Source of the DNA: Aliiglaciecola sp. 3_MG-2023
GTDB taxonomy: Bacteria > Pseudomonadota > Gammaproteobacteria > Enterobacterales > Alteromonadaceae
Assembly (NCBI RefSeq): GCF_030548205.1
Contig: NZ_JAUORV010000006.1
Span: 186,001-250,000, forward strand
Direction of reading: 5' to 3'
DNA length: 64,000 bases
Below the pieces are notes generated by a model. The model did not search any database, was not told the origin of the DNA, and saw only the letters and a program-made list of their open reading frames with translations. Both the position numbers and the translations under genes were made by a program. How positions within the stretch are numbered: position 1 is the first letter of the stretch; every line of letters starts with the position of its first letter. Below, in pieces: positions 27,213 to 36,423 of this stretch.

Positions 27213-28097
27213 ATGAGTATTTTGAAATTCCTTGTTGTCCTGATTGTTTTGTTCTGTTCCCATCTTAGGTGCACAGAATCCTTCGCCAATACATTACAAA
27301 ATATTCAATACACTCAAGTGCTCGGTGCAGAGTATAATGAAGCCGATAAAACCTTAAGCTACGGACCCGAAAAATTACAATTCGGTAAACTCTGGTTGGC
27401 GAACAATAGCCTAGAAAATGAGTCCAAACCGCTGGTTATATTTATCCACGGAGGGTGTTGGTTAAATGCCTATTCAATTGAACATAGTTTTGCATTAACC
27501 AGTGCCCTTGCTGACAACGGTTTTATGGTGTGGAGCTTAGAATATCGACGTGTTGGGGACGAGGGGGGCGGATGGCCAGGAACCTTTGAAGATATTCAAC
27601 GTGGTATTCAATTTATTTTATCCCAACACAAGCACCTCAACTTCGATCCGAAACGTATATACCTACTCGGACATTCTGCTGGTGGTCATCTAGCTTTGTT
27701 AGCAAATGACAAGGTTATTGCCGCAGATGTACATAAAAATTATAAAATTAAGGTTATTGGGCTGGCTGCCATTACTGACATTATTCAATATTCTAATGGG
27801 GCAAATAGTTGTCAAACCGCCGTGAGCCAATTTATGGGAGGGCAATATGAAGACACGGACACGGGCAAAAATAAGGGCATTGTCATGGACTATAAACATG
27901 CCACCCCAAGAAACGTTGCTAAAGTGACTTTGTTCCATGGTGAGCAAGATCAGATCGTTCCGCTGTCACAAAGCACTGATTTTAGCTCTGAGGTTGTGCG
28001 TATTCCCGGGGCCGGGCATTTCGATTTTTTACACCCAAAAACGAAAGCTTTTGAATTATTGCTGGAACACATTCAGCAATCTGGCAAAACACACTAA
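27213..28097 (+). CDS. Secreted alpha/beta hydrolase, candidate arylformamidase
   Basis: 294 aa from the ATG at 27213 (a GTG at 27207 is adjacent). A signal peptide (LKFLVVLIVLFCSHLRCTESFA) implies export. The esterase motif HGG (FIHGGCWL), the nucleophile GHSAGGHLALL and the histidine in GAGHFDFLHP are those of the HSL/kynurenine-formamidase-like alpha/beta group. The next gene, 38 bases on, is kynureninase, so hydrolysis of N-formylkynurenine is plausible, yet the export signal is odd for a cytoplasmic pathway step. A general secreted esterase remains possible. Confidence 0.72.
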   Translation: MSILKFLVVLIVLFCSHLRCTESFANTLQNIQYTQVLGAEYNEADKTLSYGPEKLQFGKLWLANNSLENESKPLVIFIHGGCWLNAYSIEHSFALTSALADNGFMVWSLEYRRVGDEGGGWPGTFEDIQRGIQFILSQHKHLNFDPKRIYLLGHSAGGHLALLANDKVIAADVHKNYKIKVIGLAAITDIIQYSNGANSCQTAVSQFMGGQYEDTDTGKNKGIVMDYKHATPRNVAKVTLFHGEQDQIVPLSQSTDFSSEVVRIPGAGHFDFLHPKTKAFELLLEHIQQSGKTH

Positions 28098-28135
28098 TTC
28101 CAAACTTAAATTACGTACTTTTACAGAGTAACTAA

Positions 28136-29407
28136 ATGACTAATCAAATTTCTGCTTTCACTTCATTAGAGGAATTAAAAACTGCTGCTGCAAGGTTAGA
28201 TTCTGAAGATAAACTTGAGTCTTATGGGGCGTTATTTGACTTGCCTGATGATTGTATTTATTTAGACGGCAATTCTTTAGGTGTATTACCCGTTAGTGCT
28301 AAAAAACGCGCCAAGGAAGTGGTTGAGCAACAATGGGGCAGAGATTTAATAAGCAGTTGGAACACCCATAATTGGATTGATTTACCCATCATTGTCGGCG
28401 AGAAAATTGCAAAAATAGTTGGAGCAGCTCCTTCGCAAACCCTGTGTTGTGATTCTATTTCCGTTAATTTATTTAAGTTGCTGTGTGGCGCGTTGAACAT
28501 GCGTCCAAATCGAAAAGTCGTGCTGTCACAACAAGACAATTTTCCAACAGACCTTTACATGGTGCAGGGGGTTGAATCACTTTTAAGCAGTCAGCGCTGT
28601 ATGTTAAGAACAGTAGATTCAAATAACCTCGAAGCGTCACTGAATGAAGAGGTGGCGGTGTTGTTATTAACTCAAGTGAATTATAAAACCGGTTACATTC
28701 ACAATATGGCAAAGTTAACGAAATTAGCCCATGAAAAAGGAATTTTAGTTATCTGGGATCTTGCCCATAGTGCCGGTGTGTTAGATCTCAAACTAGATGC
28801 ATGGGAAGTGGATTTTGCCGTGGGTTGTACTTATAAGTATTTAAATGGTGGGCCAGGAGCACCAGGTTTTGTGTATGTTGCACAACGTCATTTAGCCCAA
28901 TTTAAACAACCCCTAAGTGGATGGATGGGTCACAGTAATCCATTTCAATTTTCCCCCAACTACCAGAGCAATAAGAATATTTCTCAGTGCTTAACGGGTA
29001 CCCCAGCCATTATTTCAATGAGTATATTAGACGCCGCATTAGACGTATTTAATAACCTAAGTATGTTGCAGGTAGTGGAAAAGTCTCAAGCACTTACTGA
29101 ATTTTTTATCGCAGGTTTAACTGCATTAGAATTAGACACAGATTTAATTTGTATATCACCTCTAGAGCCAGAGCTTAGAGGCAGTCAAGTGGCTGTCACT
29201 CATCCTAATGCTTTCGCTATTTGTCAGGCGCTTATTAAGCGCAATGTTGTCGCCGACTTTCGCGCCCCTAACGTGCTTCGCTTCGGCTTTGCACCTTTGT
29301 ATATTGGCTTTTCAGATGTTGTTAGGGCTTTAGAAAGTCTAAAACAAATTATCGCTAATAAGGTGTATCTCAACCCGGAGTTCGAAGTGAAAAGTAAGGT
29401 AACTTGA
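28136..29407 (+). CDS. kynU: Kynureninase
   Basis: 423 aa, typical length. YLDGNSLGVLP is the conserved start of the family, and the PLP lysine is in GCTYKYLNGGPGAPGF. GWMGHSNPFQF, LTGTPAIISMSILDAALD and the C-terminal DFRAPNVLRFGFAPLY complete the signature. It cleaves kynurenine to anthranilate and alanine (or 3-hydroxykynurenine to 3-hydroxyanthranilate). It is paired with the upstream alpha/beta hydrolase. Tryptophan dioxygenase is not in the window. Confidence 0.94.
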   Translation: MTNQISAFTSLEELKTAAARLDSEDKLESYGALFDLPDDCIYLDGNSLGVLPVSAKKRAKEVVEQQWGRDLISSWNTHNWIDLPIIVGEKIAKIVGAAPSQTLCCDSISVNLFKLLCGALNMRPNRKVVLSQQDNFPTDLYMVQGVESLLSSQRCMLRTVDSNNLEASLNEEVAVLLLTQVNYKTGYIHNMAKLTKLAHEKGILVIWDLAHSAGVLDLKLDAWEVDFAVGCTYKYLNGGPGAPGFVYVAQRHLAQFKQPLSGWMGHSNPFQFSPNYQSNKNISQCLTGTPAIISMSILDAALDVFNNLSMLQVVEKSQALTEFFIAGLTALELDTDLICISPLEPELRGSQVAVTHPNAFAICQALIKRNVVADFRAPNVLRFGFAPLYIGFSDVVRALESLKQIIANKVYLNPEFEVKSKVT

Positions 29408-29421
29408 GGTGAGGTAAAGGG

Positions 29422-29436
29422 AGGCTTTGAGCCTTT
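29422..29436 (+). terminator. Weak terminator after kynU
   Basis: AGGCT TTG AGCCT hairpin (29422-29434), then TTTGTT. The stem is short and the T-run interrupted. Confidence 0.4.
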
Positions 29437-29477
29437 GTTGTTACTGTGTTTGAGTTAGTTATGTATTTGTAGAGAGG

Positions 29478-31115
29478 TTATTCTGGCTTTTCGTTGATAA
29501 TGAATTGTTCTTTATCTGCACTAATTCTGCCACCAATTTCATTTAAACGTTTGCGATTACTGATACTTAATTCGCGACTATCTAATTCGTTAAACAACTT
29601 GATGGTTTTTGCTTTTTTGTATTCTGCCAAGTTCGACTCCAATAGCCCTTGTAACAGGTTTAAACCAAATGCCGCTTCTTTGGGAAACAGTAAGTAAGCT
29701 TGGTAAAAATAGTCTACAGATTCTAGGTAACGCTGTTGATTGTGCAGATGCAACCCTTGTTTATTAAACTTAAGGGCTCTGGGTCGTCTTTCCCCTAATT
29801 CTTCCTCTTGCTGAGCTATAACCATTGAAGAGATGGTTTGATCTGTGAGGTCTTCGGTGTCTAACATTTTTTCCTCACAATCAAACAAGATTTGAGCTGC
29901 ACGCATCTCATCACCCACCCCCAGCCACCCCTTGATGGCGTCAGTCATAGTAGGAACATCTGCTGCTTTAAAGTCTTTTTGATCGGCTTCTGTTAAAAGC
30001 GCTAAAGCTTTGTCTTGATCATTTTCTAGTATTGCCACAAGAATGTTCATGTAATCACGTTTAATCGCGAGATTCTCTTCTAAATAATTGCGTCCAGCAT
30101 TACCGATTAAAAATCGCGCCACTTGTAAAGCATTGGCTCTTTCATGGCTTTTTTTCGACTCCGCTATCGTGAGGTAACAGCGAGCCAATTCCAATGATAG
30201 TTCTGCATATTTCTCTCGAATATCCTTTGCATTTAGACGTTTCCGCTCTAACAAATCAATGGCTTTATCCATTTTGTTTTGTAATTGGTAAACGTAAGAC
30301 TTTAATTTAGCTGCAGGCATTGAAAGCGCGCTTTCTTTGATTAAATCAATATATTCCTCAGCTACCTCATATTCTTTTCGACCAATGCAAATCCGGGCTA
30401 GCCATTCGCAGGCTTTGTCATTGGTTAAATGGGCACCTAACATGTCTTTTAGCAATTCTTCGCTAATTTCTATTTTGCCGGCTAAATACTGGGCATGTAT
30501 TAGTCCCCATTTGGCCCAAATTACATTTTCGGCACTTTTTAAGACGCCACTGTACAGTGCAGCCGCTTCATCATACCTGGCAAGTTTCAATAATAATCTT
30601 GCACGTATTTTTAATAGGTTAGTGCGTGATTTTGGTAAGGCATTATTTTTCGCTATTTCTTCGAGTTTGAGCAGAGCGAGATCCCACTGTTTTTCATCCA
30701 TCAAAGCTAAAACAGGCATCAATTGTCTGCGTACTTTCAAGGTGTTAGCGATGGTTTTTTCGAGGATGCGAATGGTATAGGGTTTGATGACTAGATCGTC
30801 GGGATGAATGTCAACAATTTGTCCAATTATCAGGGGTAGTCTGTCAGACGTGACAAAAATCAAACCTGTAGTATGTTTTAATAGTTTTTCACGGCTTAAT
30901 TCTTGAATGACTTCCACACCATTTTTGTGATTACCAAGGTGGAAGTCCATTAAAATTAGATCAAATGGACGGACTTTCAAGGCTTTCTTGAGTTCTCTAC
31001 CATGAATAAAACAAGAGACATTAGAGTAACCCATTTCTAGTAAATGGTTCCGTAAAAGAATTCGGGCCATGCCATTATCTTCAACTACAGCGATGTTGAT
31101 TTTGGGTACAACCAC
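29478..31115 (-). CDS. Response regulator with long TPR-like output region
   Basis: 545 aa. Residues ~1-125 are a CheY-type receiver: VVEDNGMARILL, phospho-acceptor aspartate in LILMDFHLG, FVTSDRL and the conserved lysine in VIKPYTIRIL. The remaining ~420 residues are helical repeats of TPR type (for example LRIRARLLLKLARYDEAAALYSGVLKS, KWGLIHAQYLAGKIEISEELLKDML, NKQGLHLHNQQRYLESVDYFYQAYLLFPKEAAFG). There is no DNA-binding or enzymatic output domain, so signalling must be by protein contact. No histidine kinase is adjacent: it is an orphan. The reverse strand has a long shadow frame that is not a gene. Confidence 0.82.
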   Translation of the reverse strand: MVVPKINIAVVEDNGMARILLRNHLLEMGYSNVSCFIHGRELKKALKVRPFDLILMDFHLGNHKNGVEVIQELSREKLLKHTTGLIFVTSDRLPLIIGQIVDIHPDDLVIKPYTIRILEKTIANTLKVRRQLMPVLALMDEKQWDLALLKLEEIAKNNALPKSRTNLLKIRARLLLKLARYDEAAALYSGVLKSAENVIWAKWGLIHAQYLAGKIEISEELLKDMLGAHLTNDKACEWLARICIGRKEYEVAEEYIDLIKESALSMPAAKLKSYVYQLQNKMDKAIDLLERKRLNAKDIREKYAELSLELARCYLTIAESKKSHERANALQVARFLIGNAGRNYLEENLAIKRDYMNILVAILENDQDKALALLTEADQKDFKAADVPTMTDAIKGWLGVGDEMRAAQILFDCEEKMLDTEDLTDQTISSMVIAQQEEELGERRPRALKFNKQGLHLHNQQRYLESVDYFYQAYLLFPKEAAFGLNLLQGLLESNLAEYKKAKTIKLFNELDSRELSISNRKRLNEIGGRISADKEQFIINEKPE

Positions 31116-31360
31116 AATAATTTCTTCTTTCTGATCAATTTATTACGACAATATAACAAGCATAGTATCAAAATAACAATGTACATTGCTATGGATAGTT
31201 ATTTCACCACAAATTAATTATGCAAGTATCAAAATATGCTGCTCGAGATATTTCGATTGAATAGGCTAACCCGAGAATCGAGGCTAAAATAAGACAATAA
31301 AACCTCTGACATACAAAAACTGTATACAGATGTTGGCAGTTTTTGGTGATATTATTTTTT

Positions 31361-31376
31361 CTTACGTTAACGTTAA
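31361..31376. promoter_or_regulatory. Second LiuR-like operator, before isobutyryl-CoA dehydrogenase
   Basis: CTTACGTTAACGTTAA agrees with the liu operon operator at 13 of 16 positions. It sits ~80 bases before the acyl-CoA dehydrogenase start, just upstream of a tentative promoter (TTGGTA at 31387, 17-base spacer, TAACAT at 31410). The rest of the 325-base gap (31116-31440) is AT-rich and holds no visible gene. Confidence 0.65.
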
Positions 31377-31440
31377 GGTAATTAGTTTGGTATTCTATTT
31401 ACAATACTTTAACATGAACGTTTTTATAGGTGTCTAGCAT

Positions 31441-32598
31441 ATGAATTTTGATTTAACCGAAGATCAAATCGCTTTCGTTGATACAGCAAAACAATTTGCT
31501 GAACAGGAACTTGCGCCCCATGCAGCCCGTTGGGATAAAGAGCATATATTTCCTAAATCAGTCATTCAAAAAGCAGGAGAGTTAGGCTTCTGCTCACTTT
31601 ACACACCAGAAGATGCGGGAGGGTTACAGCTTAGTCGCTTAGATTCCGCCCTAATTTTTGAACAATTGGCCAGTGGATGCACTGCGACTACGGCAATGAT
31701 GACTATTCATAATATGGCGACTTGGATGATTGCAAGCTGGGGAACAGAGTCGGTCAAATCGGCTTGGTGCCCAACCTTAGTCACTGGCGAACACCTTGCC
31801 TCTTATTGCTTAACTGAACCCGGATCGGGATCTGATGCCGCGTCTTTACGGACGTCAGCGGTAAAAGAAGGAAACAACTATCGCATTAACGGCGCTAAGA
31901 TGTTTATCTCAGGGGCAGGTGAAACGGATGTGTTAGTCGTTATGGTGAGAACCGGTGATAATGGGCCCGCTGGTATCTCTGCGGTCGTGATCCCTGCAGA
32001 TGCTGAAGGTGTTATTTATGGTAAGGCCGAAGAAAAAATGGGTTGGAACGCCCAGCCCACTCGATTAATTACCTTTGAAGATGTGTTAATACCCATCGAC
32101 AATTTACTGGGCAAAGAAGGTGAAGGATTTAAATTTGCTATGATGGGGCTTGATGGGGGCAGGGTAAATATTGCCACTTGTTCCATTGGAACTGCCCAGC
32201 GAGCGTTGGAAACCGCCACTGAATATATGCAAACACGTACCCAATTTGGTAAACCATTAGCCGCCTTTCAAGCACTTCAATTCAAACTCGCAGATATGGC
32301 GACAGAACTCGTTGCTGCTCGTCAAATGGTGCGACTCGCAGCCTATAAAATAGATAGTCAGAGCCCAGATAAAACCACTTACTGTGCTATGGCTAAACGA
32401 TTTGCCACTGATGTTGGTTTTCAAGTTTGTAATGAAGCGCTGCAAATCCATGGTGGCTACGGTTATATTCAAGAATATCCTTTGGAACGTCATGTTAGGG
32501 ATGTACGTGTACACCAAATTTTAGAAGGCACTAATGAAATTATGCGAATGATAATTGGAAGACGATTATTAGCAGATAGTGATAATCAAATTCTCTAA
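31441..32598 (+). CDS. Isobutyryl-CoA dehydrogenase-like acyl-CoA dehydrogenase
   Basis: 385 aa. It closely tracks human ACAD8: EHIFPKSVIQKAGELGFCSLYTPEDAGGLQLSRLD, GCTATTAMMTIHNMATWMI, SYCLTEPGSGSDAASL, MFISGAGETD, EEKMGWNAQPTR and the catalytic glutamate region HQILEGTNEIMRMIIGR. It should oxidise isobutyryl-CoA to methacrylyl-CoA in valine breakdown, using FAD and ETF. The LiuR-like palindrome upstream ties it to branched-chain amino acid control. A gene for an SDR follows 109 bases later; the rest of the valine pathway is not here. Confidence 0.9.
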   Translation: MNFDLTEDQIAFVDTAKQFAEQELAPHAARWDKEHIFPKSVIQKAGELGFCSLYTPEDAGGLQLSRLDSALIFEQLASGCTATTAMMTIHNMATWMIASWGTESVKSAWCPTLVTGEHLASYCLTEPGSGSDAASLRTSAVKEGNNYRINGAKMFISGAGETDVLVVMVRTGDNGPAGISAVVIPADAEGVIYGKAEEKMGWNAQPTRLITFEDVLIPIDNLLGKEGEGFKFAMMGLDGGRVNIATCSIGTAQRALETATEYMQTRTQFGKPLAAFQALQFKLADMATELVAARQMVRLAAYKIDSQSPDKTTYCAMAKRFATDVGFQVCNEALQIHGGYGYIQEYPLERHVRDVRVHQILEGTNEIMRMIIGRRLLADSDNQIL

Positions 32599-32707
32599 AG
32601 GCGTAGGATAAAATGAGAATTTTCAAGGTTGAAGGCAAGGGATCTTTATCCTTTAATACGTTTTACAGTCGTAAATAGTAGTAACCCTATAGTTAAAAAG
32701 GTGAGTT

Positions 32708-33469
32708 ATGGAACTTAAGAATAAAGTAATTGCGATTACCGGAGCGGCGCAAGGACTTGGTTTGGCAATGGCTAAAACCTTTGCTGATGCTGGTGCTCAC
32801 GTGGCCATGCTGGACGTTCAAGATATTGTGGTGAAAGGTGCAGCGGAACAAATTTCCGAGTTAGGCGTAACCGCTAGAGGCTATGCGGTTAATGTGACTG
32901 ATGAGTCGGATGTGGAATACGTCTTTTCTCAAATTAAGCATGATTTTGGTCAGTTGAACGGCTTAATTAACAGTGCTGGCATCATGCGTGATGGCATGTT
33001 ACTTAAAATAAAAGACGGCAAAGTCGTTGATAAAATGTCAAAACAACAGTTTCAATCTGTTATTGACGTGAATGTCACCGGAACGTTTTTGTGTGCTCGA
33101 GAAGCCGCCACAACCATGATAGAAACCAATAGTTCTGGCGTCATTATCAATCTATCTTCTGTGTCCCGAGGTGGCAACATGGGGCAAACTAATTATTCTG
33201 CTTCAAAGTCAGCTGTGGCAACCATGGCGGTAACATGGGCTAAAGAACTAGCTCGATATAATATTCGTACAGGTTGTATCGCTCCTGGCCTGGTAAACAC
33301 TGCCATGGCAGCGCAAATGCGCCCTGAAATGATAGAACGATTTCTGTCTACCGTACCTGTAGGTCGACTGGCGGAAGCTGAAGAATTAGGCCACGCGGCA
33401 AAATTTATATTCGAGAATGATTATTTTACGGGACGGACACTTGAATTGGATGGTGGAACAAGGGTCTAA
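32708..33469 (+). CDS. Short-chain dehydrogenase/reductase
   Basis: 253 aa. Classical SDR with cofactor motif TGAAQGLGLAMA, SAGIMRDG, catalytic serine in NLSSVSRGG and YxxxK in NYSASKSA. It resembles FabG-like / 3-hydroxyacyl-CoA dehydrogenases. It follows the isobutyryl-CoA dehydrogenase on the same strand after 109 bases, so it may act on an acyl-CoA intermediate of branched-chain degradation, but a housekeeping 3-oxoacyl reductase role is equally compatible with the sequence. Confidence 0.84.
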   Translation: MELKNKVIAITGAAQGLGLAMAKTFADAGAHVAMLDVQDIVVKGAAEQISELGVTARGYAVNVTDESDVEYVFSQIKHDFGQLNGLINSAGIMRDGMLLKIKDGKVVDKMSKQQFQSVIDVNVTGTFLCAREAATTMIETNSSGVIINLSSVSRGGNMGQTNYSASKSAVATMAVTWAKELARYNIRTGCIAPGLVNTAMAAQMRPEMIERFLSTVPVGRLAEAEELGHAAKFIFENDYFTGRTLELDGGTRV

Positions 33470-33537
33470 TAGCCTACTTTCTATTATCGCCGGGCTGTTA
33501 CTGAGTTTGGCATCAAATTTAAGGTAGTCTTAATTAC

Positions 33538-34353
33538 ATGTGGATTTGTCCAGCTTGTCGTCTTCCATTGTCATTGGATGCGGGTACGTGGCGTTGTGCC
33601 GCAAATCATTGTTATGATCGCGCTAAAGAGGGGTATGTCAACTTACAACTGGCACAAGAGCGCAATAGCAAAGCCCCAGGCGACAATAAAGAGATGATAT
33701 TGGCCCGCCGTGAATTCTTGCAACACGGCTTTTACGACCCTCTAATAGAGCGTATTGCTGAGTTAATTCAATTGCATGGTCAACACCCTGATTTGGCCTT
33801 GTTCGACGCTGGTTGTGGCGAAGGGTATTACTTAGCGCAGCTTTGCAGGCAATTAAAAAACGCCGGTTATCAGTGTTCTGCATCAGGCTGTGACATATCA
33901 AAAGTGGCTGTTCAGCGTGCGGCTAAGACACATAATGATTGTCAATTCGCGGTTGCCAGTACGTTTAAAATTCCTGTTGAGGATCATACTATCGATGTGG
34001 TTGTGCAAGTTTTCGCGCCTTCTAGTGAGGATGAAGTGGCACGGATCTTAAAACCCAATGGCTTATGGATTTTAGTCAATCCCGGACCAATGCACCTGCA
34101 GCAACTTAAAGAATCCATCTATGCAGAATCGAAACCCCATACGCTGAGCCAAGTAGATAGCCAAAATTTCTCGTTACACTGCAGAGAATCATTGGCATTT
34201 GATTTGAACTTTCAGACACCGGAGCAACGACTTGCATTGTTAAAAATGACACCTTACTACTGGCATACTAGTGAACAGAATAAACAACAATTTTTGCAAG
34301 CTGAAAATAATTGTCAGACGGAATTTGATATCCAAGTATTGAGAAAGATGTAA
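33538..34353 (+). CDS. rlmA: 23S rRNA (guanine-N1)-methyltransferase
   Basis: 271 aa, as expected. An N-terminal zinc finger (ICPAC, then C and H in RCAANHC) is followed by the RlmA-specific AKEGYVNLQLAQ and GDNKEMILARREFLQHGFY, then the SAM-binding FDAGCGEGYYLAQL. It methylates G745 of 23S rRNA. Its stop overlaps the gmhB start by one base (TAATG), suggesting coupling. Confidence 0.92.
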   Translation: MWICPACRLPLSLDAGTWRCAANHCYDRAKEGYVNLQLAQERNSKAPGDNKEMILARREFLQHGFYDPLIERIAELIQLHGQHPDLALFDAGCGEGYYLAQLCRQLKNAGYQCSASGCDISKVAVQRAAKTHNDCQFAVASTFKIPVEDHTIDVVVQVFAPSSEDEVARILKPNGLWILVNPGPMHLQQLKESIYAESKPHTLSQVDSQNFSLHCRESLAFDLNFQTPEQRLALLKMTPYYWHTSEQNKQQFLQAENNCQTEFDIQVLRKM

Positions 34354-34889
34354 TGACACCTAAAGCGTTATTCTTAGACCGAGATGGTGTGATTAATGTT
34401 GATCATGGTTATGCATCTCGTCCCGAACAAATCGACTTTATTAGCGATATTTTTCCACTTTGTAAGTGGTTTCAACAACAAGGTTACATCATCATTGTGA
34501 TAACCAATCAGTCGGGGATTGGTCGTGGTTATTACACAGAAGATGATTTTCATCAGTTGTCAAAATGGATGCAGTCAGAGTTTGAAAAGCGAGGCATTAA
34601 GGTTACGGAATTTTTTTATTGTCCCCATCATCCCACAAAAGCCAAAGGTAAATACCTGCAATCATGCGCTTGTCGAAAGCCAAACCCCGGCATGCTCGAA
34701 CAAGCGCAAAAAAAATTCGATATTGATATGTCACACTCGGTGATGATTGGAGATAATAAAACCGACATGTTGGCCGCGTCTCGAGCAGGGGTGGCCCATC
34801 GTTACCTCTACTCAAGCACCCCCATGGCCGATGACACTAACATTGGGTTTAAATGGGTTGATAGTTTAAATCGTATATACCCTATTTAG
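34353..34889 (+). CDS. gmhB: D-glycero-beta-D-manno-heptose-1,7-bisphosphate 7-phosphatase
   Basis: 178 aa. HAD phosphatase with the nucleophile motif FLDRDGVINVDHGY, NQSGIGRGYY, the zinc-binding set CPHHPT...SCACRKPNPGM and the metal aspartate in MIGDNKTDMLAA. It dephosphorylates the heptose bisphosphate for ADP-heptose and LPS core synthesis. It starts within the last base of rlmA; the next genes (yejM, yejL) converge with it, with only 1 base between. Confidence 0.93.
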   Translation: MTPKALFLDRDGVINVDHGYASRPEQIDFISDIFPLCKWFQQQGYIIIVITNQSGIGRGYYTEDDFHQLSKWMQSEFEKRGIKVTEFFYCPHHPTKAKGKYLQSCACRKPNPGMLEQAQKKFDIDMSHSVMIGDNKTDMLAASRAGVAHRYLYSSTPMADDTNIGFKWVDSLNRIYPI

Positions 34890-34890
34890 C

Positions 34891-36423
34891 CTAATAAAAA
34901 TGCATTAAGTGTTTAATCGCCTGACTTAACAACCCTGTATTGAGGCTATCAATACTTTCTTCGCCAGTCTGTCGGTCATAAATTTTGTAGCTGCCATTGG
35001 CCAATACTTCAATGCGATTATCATTTTGCATGACAATGACCTTACTACCTTTGGTTCCAACCAACCAATTGCGACGAGGGCTCTGCATTGGCTGACCTAC
35101 GGCGTAATCATCGGAAAGAGCTTGGCAGCCTAGATTTTCTAACACTGTGGCTGTAAAGTCTAAGTGACTCGATAAGGTTTTGTTGAGTTTAAAGTTCGCA
35201 TACAAGGGCACTTGTTGAATATCATCACGGTTAGCAGCAAGTTTAGAGATAATCACTTGATTGTTATCTAAGACACCTGAAGCTATTAATTGTTTAATGT
35301 TTGCACTCGATACAAATCCAACAGCTAGTTTAGGTTGATCAGAAACACTTGCTTTAGCAAAGGTCTCAAAATCCGTGTTTAATTTTGCTAATTTCGCATT
35401 TTCTAGAGGTAAATCAGAATACAAAAATACGGGTAACCCGAGTTTTTGCGGCAGCTCTAACATCAATGGAGTTTTGTTCTCAAGCTCAGAAGTATAAATC
35501 TCTGGCAGCCCAAATAAGCTCGAAAATTGAGATGAGTGATGGTTGGAGCTCAAATCATAATGATTGTCATAGGCGATGAGCGTGGGGCTCTGTAACGTTA
35601 ACTCTGGCTCATCGGTTTGAATGAGCAACACAAAACGTTTGCTAATATTAATACTGCAATACACAGGTTTAGCCGGGTAGTTAATACCGTGAACGCTGCG
35701 ATCAAATTGCAATGCTTTACGCTGTTTATAATTTTCTATGTCCAACAAGCCGTATTTGGACATGAGTGCTTTAGCCGTGGCTGGATATGACAACGGGAAT
35801 AAATTATCTTGTTTGACTATGGGCTGATATAAGTTTGCGTCAGCCCAAATATGCAAAGCATGACTACATACAAAACAAGCAACAAATAAACTGCTAATAG
35901 GCACACCCAGGCGAAACTTTTGAAGTCGTTCAATTCGTTTCCAAAGGGCATTTGCCAGTATAAGTTGGAACGAAAGCCAGACGACAAATAATAACAGCAA
36001 AAAGCCCCATTGCTGCCAGCCAAATGCATTGATTACCGGCTGAGTTTCACTTTTGATTAAGTCAGCAGAGCCAAAGTTGAGATGTAAACCATATTTAGTA
36101 TATAGCAGTGCATCAAATGCCAATAACGCTAAGCCCAACGCGGCTATAGTTGACGCAGCTCCACGTATAAAACGTGACTTTGGGAATCCATAAATCAGCG
36201 GTAACACTAAAATGACAAACGCAAAAAAGGTTAAAAAGCCAATATGACTTACCCAGTTTACTAACAGGAAAGTAATCCCCAGTAAGGATTCAGGTAAAGG
36301 AGATGCAAAAACGTAAATTCCTGCGATCACTAAAGCAATGACAATATTGGAAAGCGTAAACCAGTGACCCCAAGTGACTAACTTGGTTAACATAATACGA
36401 CGGGGTGTTTCTGAGAGTATCAT
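34891..36423 (-). CDS. yejM: YejM/LapC-like inner-membrane protein (DUF3413)
   Basis: 510 aa. The first ~190 residues hold five membrane helices with the DUF3413 pattern (LVTWGHWFTLSNIVIALVIA; FLLVNWVSHIGFLTFF). The periplasmic part is a shortened sulfatase-fold domain without the catalytic metal site. The E. coli protein is 586 aa and senses LPS to control LpxC turnover through LapB; the shorter domain here is an Alteromonadales-type variant. The gene lies 0 bases after yejL. Neighbouring gmhB also serves LPS, though the gene order may be historical. Confidence 0.84.
   Translation of the reverse strand: MILSETPRRIMLTKLVTWGHWFTLSNIVIALVIAGIYVFASPLPESLLGITFLLVNWVSHIGFLTFFAFVILVLPLIYGFPKSRFIRGAASTIAALGLALLAFDALLYTKYGLHLNFGSADLIKSETQPVINAFGWQQWGFLLLLFVVWLSFQLILANALWKRIERLQKFRLGVPISSLFVACFVCSHALHIWADANLYQPIVKQDNLFPLSYPATAKALMSKYGLLDIENYKQRKALQFDRSVHGINYPAKPVYCSINISKRFVLLIQTDEPELTLQSPTLIAYDNHYDLSSNHHSSQFSSLFGLPEIYTSELENKTPLMLELPQKLGLPVFLYSDLPLENAKLAKLNTDFETFAKASVSDQPKLAVGFVSSANIKQLIASGVLDNNQVIISKLAANRDDIQQVPLYANFKLNKTLSSHLDFTATVLENLGCQALSDDYAVGQPMQSPRRNWLVGTKGSKVIVMQNDNRIEVLANGSYKIYDRQTGEESIDSLNTGLLSQAIKHLMHFY

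Noticed and set aside
30337-30780. 147-codon plus-strand frame inside the receiver-TPR gene
   Set aside because: Antisense shadow; low-complexity Ser/Ala content, no ribosome site, opposite strand has clear TPR coding.
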